DNA from: Bidens hawaiensis
Lineage: Eukaryota > Streptophyta > Magnoliopsida > Asterales > Asteraceae
Direction: 5' to 3'
DNA length: 64,000 bases
Assembly (NCBI GenBank): GCA_021521415.1
Contig: JAIQDT010014625.1
Location: 46,735 to 110,734 of the forward strand
Below are positions 24,071-33,865 of this stretch, in pieces. Made by a program: the position numbers and the translations under genes. Under the pieces are notes generated by a model. It was not told the origin of the DNA and searched no databases. It worked only from the letters and a program-made list of their open reading frames with translations. Position 1 is the stretch's first letter. Every line of letters begins with the position of its first letter.

Positions 24071-26289
24071 TGCTTTAATATATGAATAGTTTAATTAAAA
24101 AAAAATAGAAGAATTGACCACTTGGATTATTGTTCTTATTCTATTTTCAGCATGTGATGAGTATGTTATTATATATTACCAGCGAGCATTCAAGAAAGTC
24201 CGTTAACAAACATTAATATAGATAGCATCCTGCAGTTTCTTCAAAACAAATATCGATCATTCTTATCTCCCCCTCACCTTGTTTAAACCAGGGATTGGAC
24301 ATATCCAATAAGTTATGTTCTTTTTGTTTATCACATTAGTTTTAATAATTAATTGTGAAATGTATATTATATAAAGCTTGAAGCATAATATCAGATGCTA
24401 TGTAGATGACTCAATAAAACACGGTGTTACGTGTTTCGTAAAGAACGCACCGGTGGTGAATCTCATTGTGTTTCATCCTACAAATCAGAAACCAGTTAAA
24501 ACTAATCTGGATTAATTTCAAGACCTGAAAGTTGCATGACCGATTTGCGTATCTATTTTTCTTCCTTTAATATTTGCGGTTAAAGATCTCTCATTTATGG
24601 TTCAACAGGAGAGGTTATTCGTAGAAAAAACAGAATGGAAGCTTTTCTCGGAAAGAAATGAAAAAACGACGTTGTTTCGCATATGAGAAAGTTTAAAAGG
24701 TAAACTCATTCTTTTGTTGTTTGAAGTGGTAATAGCAACATTAATCTCCTTTCATTCATGGTTTCTGTATTGTTCTTATAATTATTAATGCAGAAGAAAT
24801 AGGAACTTCCAAATAAACAACATAGACAAGTGTTTCTTCTAGGCAGTATGATTTCAGATGGGCTTGGACCGTGCAGATCTCTTCGTGGTATAAAATAAGT
24901 GTCCTACAATTTTGTGCTACAGAAATAGGATGCTGCTTTTTTGTTATAACATAAATTTTACTTCTTGTGTGCATGTGGTTGTTGGTCGCACATATTCAGT
25001 AGTGCAAATAACGTTTTCGGACATGAGACTAGACTATGCCACCCAGAGACATGAACATTGCTAATTCACCTCTGTTCTTTATATGTTATATTCTCCCATT
25101 ATACATTTTTCCTGATGTTTTGCAAAAGTTGACCGATGATGAAAATCTTAATCTTTGGGTATTGGTTTAAATAATGAAAACCTTTAACTCATGATTCAGT
25201 ATGGACAAAACATCTCCATTGGTTATAATATCAAGAGCAGATACGGTATCCTATTATCCACTTGGATTCATATTCTATGTGTGTTTTTGATAAATCATGT
25301 TATACAGTCATTATAAAATTTTATTGCTTGTAGTTCTCATGGCCTCCCTTTCATGACAGGGTCTTTTAACCTAGAAAATATTTTGGTCATGAATCATTTG
25401 GTACACAATTTCTCCCTATTTTTTTTACCCATTGCACTTTTATTATTTATTTATATATTAATTCCGTTTGAATTACAGATAAAACAAGGAATAATTTGCG
25501 GTTCTTGCGAGGGGGGGCTCACTTATTGCTTTGTTATGGGTACAAGTTCTGTCAAAATGTTTCATCCCTTTTTCATTACTTTGGTGAGAATAATAAGAGA
25601 AGGTTTTTATAAAATGAATTGATAACTATTTTGATAGATATGATGCATCCATTAATCTGTTTATAATTGAGCAAAAACCTGAAAATGGGCCCCTCTTTGT
25701 TTTTGATTTTTGCTTGTCGGGTTTAGATTAGTATATATTTCTGGTTTAGTTCAGTTAAAAAGAAAGACATTTTGTAAGATCAATGCAATTGTTTGTTGGA
25801 TTTTTTTATTAACAAAAGCTAACTTCAATATAAGTTAATTTAAGTGCCTTCTATAGTCTAATTTTAACAAAATATTATAAAATATATTAGGTGGAGTTAT
25901 ATATCTCTTAAAGGCTTCCAAAGTTTTCCATCTCAAACGCTTTATTTATGTCAAGTCGTTAATCCTGAGTGAATTCCTCGTCACTGGTGTGGCTATACTG
26001 GTAAACAAGATTACTCTATAAAGTGTAATAACTATTTACTTTTAATATTTACTTTCGAAAGTTTTTTTTTTCCAGTTTTTTATAGATGTTGGAAGATATG
26101 CACTGGACTCACATCACGGATTTGTGATTCAATGTGGATTTGATAGAGACACTGAACTGGGTATGTAATCTGTTCGTTCTCATTCTTTTTACCCTGCCCA
26201 AATCATTGGTCATTTTATACGAATGCAAATTTTGATAAAGAATAACCAACAAAACCAAAGTAAGGAAAGTTGACTTCATGAATGTGGTG
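24071..26289. other. Repeat-derived region with one exon-like piece
   Basis: Mostly unrecognised AT-rich sequence. At 26076-26160 an exon-like stretch lies between a TTCCAG acceptor and a GTATGT donor and reads FIDVGRYALDSHHGFVIQCG and onward. I do not know the family. It could be a gene fragment carried by the Helitron that ends at about 29030. Confidence 0.35.
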
Positions 26290-27150
26290 TTATATGTTAT
26301 TATTGGGCTCAAAGAAAATGGCTTAATTGGAACACTAATGGATGTTTGTTTAAAGTTTTTTTTAAAATACAATTTTACATTTTTACCAGGTCACCAGGCC
26401 CAAAGAAAACAGCTTGATTGGAACACATCTTAATAGAATTTTTAAGAGTTTTGTTGAATTTTTAAACATGACAATTTACTCTTTTGCCATGTAATTGGCT
26501 TAATAGAAAACGGATTGATAAAAACACGAACAAATGGATGCATGTTAAAAGTTATGCCAAATTTCTTCGAATGGCAAATTTACCCTTCTGCTAGGTCACT
26601 GGCCCCATGGGAAAAGGCTTGATTGGAAGACGAATGAATGTTTGTTACAAGTTTTGTTAGTTTTTTTAAAATGACAGTTTTACCCTTTGGCCAAGTCATC
26701 GGGCCTACAGAACTACTCGATCGGAATGCTAATAAAATATACATACTTCACTTTTATTTCTTATCGACTAAAATACACAAACAGTTTGTTTTAGGATCAA
26801 ATAAAATATTTACTAATTTTGAAACATGTTAAACGCTTATGGTTTCTATAATGGTGCTTGCTAAAAGTTTTGGTAATTTTTAAAATGATGACTTTACCTT
26901 TTGTTAGGTAATTGGGTCAACAAAAAAGGGCTATAATGGAACACCAGGATGAATATTGCAGCTTGTACAACGAGAGGGTTGGAATATTTACATGACAAAA
27001 TGAAGACAACGGTAGACGCTTGTGGTTTCTATATATAACGGGTGTTTGTTAAAACTTTTGTTTAATTTTACTAATGACTATTTTACCCTTTTTCCAAGTT
27101 GCCGGGCCAACAGAAAACGACTCGATTGGAAAGAACAAGAGTGCTATACA
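26290..27150 (+). repeat. Degenerate tandem array, about 95-120 bp unit
   Basis: At least seven imperfect copies (starting near 26300, 26395, 26490, 26590, 26690, 26895, 27085) share GGGCCAACAGAAAACGGCTT, then GATTGGAACAC, AATGAATGTTTGTTAAAAG, TTTTGTT, AAAATGAC and TTTACCCTTTTGCCA. There is no conserved reading frame. Sequence divergence between copies suggests an old array. Confidence 0.65.
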
Positions 27151-27410
27151 TCAGGTCTAGAAGACCAAATGGGTTAGTTGGGTTGCATATTTACCCGTAC
27201 TCGAGCCCGAAGACCCGCCATGAATCGCCCAACTCATCGCCACTTTCAAGATTCCCATTTGATCCTTGTAGATACATGAGTTAAGATCACGTTTTTTTTT
27301 TCTTTTTTTTAATCAAGCCTCAAGGATTAATTTTTATGTCTTATAACTTGATTACAAAAAACTTACAGTGTTCATTTAATGCCCACACCCTTAATAATTT
27401 CTTTCTTGAA

Positions 27411-27411
<1 letters not shown>

Positions 27412-27445
<34 letters not shown>

Positions 27446-27450
27446 GAGTA
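27412..27450 (+). repeat. AAT microsatellite
   Basis: About eleven AAT units followed by interrupted AGTAAT units to 27470. Confidence 0.85.
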
Positions 27451-27503
27451 ATAGTAATAATAGTAAATAATCATAACCAAGTTACATCATTGTTCTATTT
27501 TCC

Positions 27504-28141
27504 ATAGTTATTAAATGCGATAGGCGCACTTAAGGCACACATGAATCTTCTAAGCGCTAATCGTCAATAAAGCGTGAGCCTAGCGCACTTAAATATAAAA
27601 AATCGCAAACAAAATCTGTAATGACAAATAGCAGTTTATTCAAATGCTAAATCATTTCAAAAGCTTAATCCTCAACAATAGTTATCACAATCATATGAAA
27701 ATCCAAAATAACCAAATTGTTCATACTTGAAATCAAAAAGTTCATAAAGTAATAAATATAACTTTAGCAAGCGGGTTAAAACAAAGCATCTTCTTCATGC
27801 ATCTTCATAATCTTAACTAAATTAACAGCATAATCGGAAACAAAAATTTAAAAATAAATAAAGATTACTAACCTCTAAATGTCATTCATTATAAAGAGCA
27901 TTAATAGAGTTAATTTTGTTAATCCCATAAATTTAGGTAAATTGTTTTAAGAGATAGATCAAATAAAATCAAGAGAAATAAAAATAAATAAATATTCAGT
28001 TGTAGATTTTTCTCCTATATTTGCGACTTCAGTCAAAGTAGGCGCCAAATGAATGCCTCGCCTCTATATTTGCGACTTCAGTCAAAGTGGGCGCCAAATG
28101 AACGCCTAGGAGCCAGAGCGCCACGCTTTTCATTACTATGC
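27504..28141. mobile_element. MITE-like element with CATAGTTATTAAA ends
   Basis: The left end CATAGTTATTAAATGCGATA and the right end, read inverted, CATAGTAATGAAAAGCGTGG form imperfect terminal repeats. GCGC-rich stretches (TAGGCGCACTTAAGGC, GCGCCAAATGA) lie inside each end. The right part contains a direct duplication of about 49 bp (TATATTTGCGACTTCAGTCA at 28017 and 28066). Confidence 0.6.
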
Positions 28142-28279
28142 TATTTTCATATTATCGCATTGTGTGGATACTTTCATGTGGTTAAACTAAACGACTTAAA
28201 CGAAATACAAAACTTGTTACCTATTTGACAATTTAAAAGAAAATATCCACTCAAACTAATATTTAACCTTTTTTAGCAG

Positions 28280-28396
28280 GCGCAACCATTGCTTAATGAT
28301 AAAAGGAAGTTTGGGAAGATGGTGGACTATGTTCTAAATTGTGAATATCTTGTACGAAGACTATATCTATGTGTGCTAAATAACGACAAAACATGA
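28280..28396 (+). pseudogene. PBS1-like (RLCK-VII) protein kinase exon fragment
   Basis: After a TTTTAGCAG acceptor the reading frame gives AQPLLNDKRKFGKMVDYVLN then CEYLVRRLY. This closely follows the C-lobe segment of PBS1-like cytoplasmic kinases (the region after the conserved WAQPL, where relatives have DPLL.GRYP.RGLYQ). The similarity then fails and TGA follows at 28394. No other kinase subdomain is near. The fragment lies about 0.7 kb upstream of a Helitron 3' end in the same orientation, so capture by that element is likely. Confidence 0.6.
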
Positions 28397-29000
28397 GACC
28401 TCCAAGTACTAATGTGGTCACTGCTGTTAATTAATTGGCAACAGTATGATCCATCATTAATCCTGCTCAAGCTTCTAGAAACTTTTAGGAGGTTTTCTCG
28501 TGGTCAATGGTCTATTGATGATAATGAAAAGAAACCGATGTTTAAACGTTGACAAGTACTTCTGTGTGTTGTTAATACGAAAATGGCATTTGGTGTTGTT
28601 TTTGGCATCGTGGCGAAGTCGGTAACTAGAAATTTTACATTGTTATTGGTTTAGGATACAAAAATGATAGTGATGACTTAAGACTAACTTGTTACATGAA
28701 GTTGCAATCCATATTTGAGAAAAAACAAGCATCCTCTACCAATTGTAACATGCTCCCATAGTTTGTATGACAACAAATATAATTAACAGATGTTAAAAAA
28801 AAATTGGTGATTGCTTTAAAGGAAATAATGGACAAGAGATGAAGTAATATCTGCACTATATAACTTAGATTTTGGAATTATGTTGAATTACATGTAAATC
28901 TATTGCTATGGTAGAATAAGGAACTAAACATTTACTGATTGAATTCTCGATGCATCACCGTCACATCGCAAACCAAGCTCATATCGATTGAATCCCCATT
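28397..29000. other. Probable Helitron interior, no gene recognised
   Basis: No intact coding sequence. It lies between the kinase fragment and the Helitron-like end. Confidence 0.35.
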
Positions 29001-29001
29001 G

Positions 29002-29027
29002 TCCCCGCCGCAACGCGCGGGCACACC

Positions 29028-29031
<4 letters not shown>
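29002..29031 (+). mobile_element. Helitron-like 3' terminus (variant end)
   Basis: CCCCGCCGCAACGCGCGGG is a GC hairpin typical of plant Helitron 3' ends, followed by CACACCTACT. The expected CTAG is CTAC here, so the terminus is mutated or slightly misplaced. It abuts a (TA)n tract. Confidence 0.5.

Positions 29032-29056
<25 letters not shown>
29032..29056 (+). repeat. (TA)n tract
   Basis: Uninterrupted TA dinucleotides bordering the first TA-set element. Confidence 0.9.
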
Positions 29057-29061
<5 letters not shown>

Positions 29062-30356
29062 GATAGATCATGCGAGAAGTTAAGTTATAGTGAGAAGTGT
29101 GAGAAATCAATATGAACCATTGATTAACATTAGCTATGTGTAATCAATGGATTAGATTGGTTAAGGTAAACTAGTAATTATTAAGATATTAATTTACCAA
29201 AAATTTAATTAATAAGGATAGTTAGGTCTTTGATTTGTAGAGTGTTTAGTGTGAAACTTAAGTCATTAATAACATTTATTTGTTGTTATTATTACTAACT
29301 TTTAAAAGTTACATATAGTTTATTTAATTGTTATTTTTTAATTGACATTATTAATCAAACTAATGTTAAACAAATATTATTTTAATCTAATACTACAATA
29401 TCTTCAATTATATTTATTCAAATGCGTCAAATATCATGTATTGCCTACACTTATTAGTATATTGTGTAGGTAGAGTCACGAATGCGTACATGAAAATTTT
29501 ACAATTGTTGGCTATCAATATGATAAGTTATTTATTATATGTAGTTTAATGTGAAAAATAAGAAATTGTTTATTTTATACTGTGTAGGATTTATATATGT
29601 ATTGTGTATGTGGTATCACGAATGTGTATGTGAAAATTTTACAAGTGTGAGTTATTAGCATTATCCGTTATTTATTATATGTAGTTAAATGTAATAAAGA
29701 AACGGTTATTTGTATTGTGTAGGTTCATATATGTATCATGTAAGTGGTAATTCGAATTTTGTATGCGCAACTTTTATCGTGTGTAGGTTTATTTATGTAC
29801 TGTGTAGGTTCATATATGTACCGTGTAAGTGGTATTTTGAATTGCATGTGTACTTTTTATCATATGTAGTATGTAGGTTCATGTATGTACTCTTTAGGTC
29901 AATAGAGGTATCATGTGTGTGGTATTTTGAACTGTGTATGTGTAATTTTTATCATGTGTAGGTTCATAGTTGTACTGTGTAGGAGGTATTTTGAATTGTG
30001 TACGCGTAATTTTTATCGTGTGTAGGTTCATTTATGTACTGTGTAGGTGATATTTTGAAGTGTCTATGTGTAATTTAGATAAAAATCTTGAAATTAAAAA
30101 TAAAATGAAATAGATGTATATTTGTTTTTTTGATAAGTTGGATATGTATTATATTTAACTTAAAATTTTTAATTGAGTAACATCCTACGAATATTTAAGA
30201 AAAATAAAAATAAATTGTTATTTGAAACCTTTTACAACATTTATTAGTTTCCATATTCACAAATTAATAGAGATTACAACTATACCCTTCTACACAAATT
30301 AAATATAAAATTAAAAGAAAATTTGTGATTGGTTATAATGACTTCTCGCACTTCTC

Positions 30357-30360
<4 letters not shown>
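29057..30360. mobile_element. TA-bordered non-autonomous element A
   Basis: Lies between two (TA)n tracts. The left end has ATGCGAGAAG, then AGTGAGAAGTGTGAGAA; the right end, inverted, has GAAGAGAAGTGCGAGAAG. The interior (29580-30070) repeats a GTGTAGGTTCATATATGTAC unit with TGGTATTTTGAATTGTGTA, about 85 bp apart. No transposase. It resembles MITEs known to insert in TA microsatellites. Confidence 0.65.

Positions 30361-30398
<38 letters not shown>
30361..30398 (+). repeat. (TA)n tract
   Basis: TA dinucleotides between elements A and B. Confidence 0.9.
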
Positions 30399-30401
<3 letters not shown>

Positions 30402-31712
30402 GATGGTTTAGGAGAGAAATGAGATTACTGTGAGAAATGTGAGAAATGAATATGGGCCACTAATTTTATTTTAGGTTTTAAATGCTTAAAGATAAATGAG
30501 GAAAGTATTAATACATGCTCTATCTTCAATTATTATAACTAATAAATATAATAGTTATCTATTTAATTAATATAACTAATCAAATTATTAAAATTGGAAA
30601 ATATTAAGAATTCATTTATTTTTATAACTTACTTTTTATCTCTTGAATTTTTATTCTACACAAGTACAATTTATTCGTACATTAAAATTTCTTTTTATCC
30701 AAGACCAATTTCTTCCAACTCAATATATTAACATCAACACGTATTTACATTGTGATGAATAGTACAAAAAAACTATCTTACACGTGTTTGCATTAAATAT
30801 CAACAAAAAGGTACACAACCTACACAAAAACATATAACCTACACTTGTTTTAAGAATAAGAAAATATATAACATACACACGAAAAACATATAACCGACGC
30901 ACAAAATTCAGCATCAATAAACTACACACGCACACGAAAACATATAACCTACACACGAAAAATATATAACATACACTCGAAATTTTATCCTACACAAATA
31001 CAATTTATTCATACATTAATTTTTTTTTCTAACCAAAACCAATTTCTTCCAACTCGATCAATATATCAATATCCATTAACACGTAGGTACATTGTGATGA
31101 ATAATACAAAAAACTATCTTACATATGTTAGCATTAAATGTCAATAAAAATATACAACCTACACAAAAACATATAACATACACTTGTTCTAAGAATAAGA
31201 AAACATATTACCTACATACGAAAAACATATAACCTACACACGTATATGATATGTATATCTTTGTCTAGTTTATATAATTGTTGATGTCGAATTACATATG
31301 TAAGTCGTATACTTTTTTGTATGTTGTACGTTTTTATTGCTCAAAACAAGTGTAGGTTATATAATTTTGTGTAGGTTGTATATTTATTGTTTATATTTAA
31401 TGAACACATTTGTATGATTATTTTTTTATTATAATTTATAACAATAATTTTCTAAGTATATCAATTGAAAAAAAATATTATGTTATGATATTTATTAATT
31501 AGAAAAGATTTATTATGGTTATATTAGTTGTATTAATTGAAAAGAGGGGATTTATTATGGTTATATTAGTTGTATTAATTGAAGAGTGAGAATGCATTTA
31601 TTGTGCATTTACATTTTTTTTCATTTAGTTTTAAACATTTAAAACATAAAATAAAACTAGTGGCCCATATTTATTTCTCACAGTAATTTTATTTCTCTTC
31701 TGAACTTAAACC
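30399..31712. mobile_element. TA-bordered non-autonomous element B
   Basis: The left end GAGAAATGAGATTACTGTGA, then GAAATGAATATGGGCCACTA, is matched by the inverted right end (AGAAATAAAATTACTGTGAG, AATATGGGCCACTAGT). The interior is a direct duplication of about 330 bp (30640-30960 and 30965-31250) full of ACATATAACCTACAC units, then a part in inverted orientation. It shares the GTGTAGGTT/AACCTACAC theme with element A. Confidence 0.7.
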
Positions 31713-31726
31713 TATATATATATATA
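31713..31726 (+). repeat. (TA)n tract
   Basis: Short TA run between elements B and C. Confidence 0.8.
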
Positions 31727-32050
31727 GGCTAAGTATAAAATGAAAACCCACTTGAGTTGTGAAAACTCTAGAAACCCATTCTCAACCATATGTTTTTAAT
31801 TAATGTTTAAATCTTGTGGTCCATAACTAAAGTAAATAAAAAATATAAATATAAATATAACTTTTTCTCTTTCCTGAAAACATATATAAAGATTAGTAAA
31901 AAATGTTAAAAAACAGCAAAACATTTTTTTTGATGTTTCGATATTTTGTGTTAAATGTTATAACATATATTACATGTAACAAAAAAAAACGATGTTACGT
32001 AGGGTTTTCGCGGGTTTTCACAACTCAAATGGGTTTTCATTAACCTTACC
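31727..32050. mobile_element. TA-bordered MITE C (copy 1)
   Basis: 324 bp with inverted ends: GGCTAAGTATAAAATGAAAA then CCCACTTGAGTTGTGAAAAC at the left; the complement of GTTTTCACAACTCAAATGGG and TTTTCATTAACCTTACC at the right. Copy 2 is at 32840-33169. Confidence 0.85.
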
Positions 32051-32076
32051 ATATATATATATATATATATATATAT
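32051..32076 (+). repeat. (TA)n tract
   Basis: TA dinucleotides between elements C and D. Confidence 0.9.
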
Positions 32077-32823
32077 GGTAAGGATCCTAAGAGAACCATT
32101 GGCAAATTGAGAACTTTGAGAACCAATTTTAACCACTAAAAAAACCTCTAAAAGAATAATTAAAAAAATTATAAAACAAAAAAAAACGAAAATTTTAAAA
32201 AAGTGAAGAAACCAAAATTCTTATATTTCATTCCGGTTTCATTAAAAAAACCAAAATTTTTTTCTTCTTTTTAATTCGTATTATACATATACACATATGT
32301 ATACTTTCATTTAATCTCTAGTTACGTAATGTACACATATGTACATTATCATTTACCTTAAATTATACATATGTGTATAGGAAAAAACATGTGTGTGCAT
32401 ATTATACATATATATATATAATAAAAAAACGATTTTGTTTCTTTTTTTTCGTATTATACCTATACACATATGTATACTTTCATTTAATCTCTAGTTACGT
32501 AATGTACACATATGTATATTATCATTTACCTTAAATTATACATATGTGTATAGGAAAAAAACATGTGTGTACATATATGTACATATTATACATATATGTA
32601 TAATTTAGCTAAATCGAGAATTTTTTTTACGTTTTTTTAAGAAACCGGGATGATAAATAAGAACTTTTTTTAGTTTTTTTATAATTGTGTTTTTTTGTTT
32701 TATGATTTTTTTTTTATTTTTGGGTTTTTTTGTGGTTCAAAATGGTTATCACAGTTCTCAATTTCCAGAAAGTTTACACATGATCCTGATCATATATATA
32801 TAGTTCTCACATGATCCTGATCA
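32077..32823. mobile_element. TA-bordered MITE D
   Basis: The left end GGTAAGGATCCTAAGAGAAC and TTGAGAACTTTGAGAACC is matched inverted by GGTTATCACAGTTCTCAATT and CACATGATCCTGATCATATA. The right end is doubled (ATGATCCTGATCATATATA at 32780 and again at 32810). The interior has a duplicated block with TACACATATGTATACTTTCA (32285 and 32460). Confidence 0.7.
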
Positions 32824-32839
32824 TATATATATATATATA
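32824..32839 (+). repeat. (TA)n tract
   Basis: TA run between elements D and the second copy of C. Confidence 0.85.
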
Positions 32840-33164
32840 GGCTAAGTATAAAATGAAAACCTACTTGAGTTGTGAAAACTTTAGAAACTCATTCTCAACC
32901 ACATGTTTTTAATTAATGTTTAAATCCTGTGGTCCACAATTAAAGTGAATAAAAAATGTAAATATAAATATAACTTTTTCTCTCTCCTGAAAACATATAT
33001 ATAAATTAGTAAAATAATGTTAAAAAATAGCAAAACATTTTTTTTTGATGTTTCGATGTTTTGTATTAAATGTTACAACATATATTACATGTAACAAAAA
33101 AAAAACGATGTTACATAGGGTTTTCGCAGGTTTTCACAACTCAAGTGGGTTTTCATTTTAACCT

Positions 33165-33169
<5 letters not shown>
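32840..33169. mobile_element. TA-bordered MITE C (copy 2)
   Basis: 330 bp, nearly the same as 31727-32050 throughout, with the same ends (GGCTAAGTATAAAATGAAAA and TTTTCATTTTAACCTTACCC). High similarity indicates fairly recent spread or segmental duplication. Confidence 0.85.

Positions 33170-33240
<71 letters not shown>
33170..33240 (+). repeat. Long (TA)n tract
   Basis: About 70 bp of pure TA, the longest in the window. Confidence 0.95.
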
Positions 33241-33242
<2 letters not shown>

Positions 33243-33295
33243 TAGGTATAAAATGAAAACGCTATTGGGTTGTAAAAACCCCAGAAACCCATCCA
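33241..33295. mobile_element. Truncated left end of MITE C (copy 3)
   Basis: GCTAGGTATAAAATGAAAAC followed by GGGTTGTAAAAACCCCAGAA corresponds to the first 50 bases of MITE C; similarity stops at about 33295. Confidence 0.6.
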
Positions 33296-33865
33296 ATGGT
33301 TCTTATGTGTCCACGCTTAGCTTCAACGGGGAGTAGATTTTCTAGAATATTTATATTAGGCTATAAATAGGACTTCATATGTCATGTTTATGTGTGTGTT
33401 TTTCATGGTGTAAGTCATCCACCCAAGGGGAGCTCACCTTGGGTGGGTCGGTTCGTTTATTAATATTTCAAATCTTTAACTGACAACGAGATCGTTCATT
33501 TATTTTATCTTTATATTATTTATGTTCGGTTGTTTGTTTCACGCACCCGTCTCGAGCACTTATCAAGAACAAAACCGTTCGTTGTCGGATCTGGTTTCGG
33601 GACCTACAATAAATTACATACATTCTTTCTCTTTCTCTCTCGTATATTTCTTTTCTATTTAATTTCTCTGAGACTATATTTCTTATTTATAAAGCATATA
33701 TACTTATTTAACAACTTGCAACATATTTAAACATACGTTAAATATCAAACTTAATATATTTGTTACATGCTTAAAAATTAGGTAAACTTAGTTTTATATA
33801 TATGCTACGTACTTAGAAATATGCAAACTTATTTAAACAAATGCTTTTAAAGATAGAAATATTTA
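33296..33865. other. Unidentified, possibly LTR-derived
   Basis: Contains GGCTATAAATAGG (a TATA-like box, 33360-33372), CACCCAAGGGGAGCTCACCTTGGGTGGG (an inverted repeat) and CT-rich tracts, as retroelement LTRs and leaders often do. It does not match the 3' LTR remnant at 36415, so it is not clearly part of the next element. Confidence 0.3.

Noticed and set aside
25353..25622. 89-codon frame with hydrophobic stretch
   Set aside because: No family motif, AT-rich low-complexity composition, and no exon-like borders.
29710..29961. 83-codon frame rich in Cys, Tyr and Phe
   Set aside because: It follows the about 85-bp repeat period of element A; repeat artefact.
33070..33336. Open frame with a long Tyr-Ile repeat
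   Set aside because: It is the translation of the (TA)n tract and MITE ends; not a gene.
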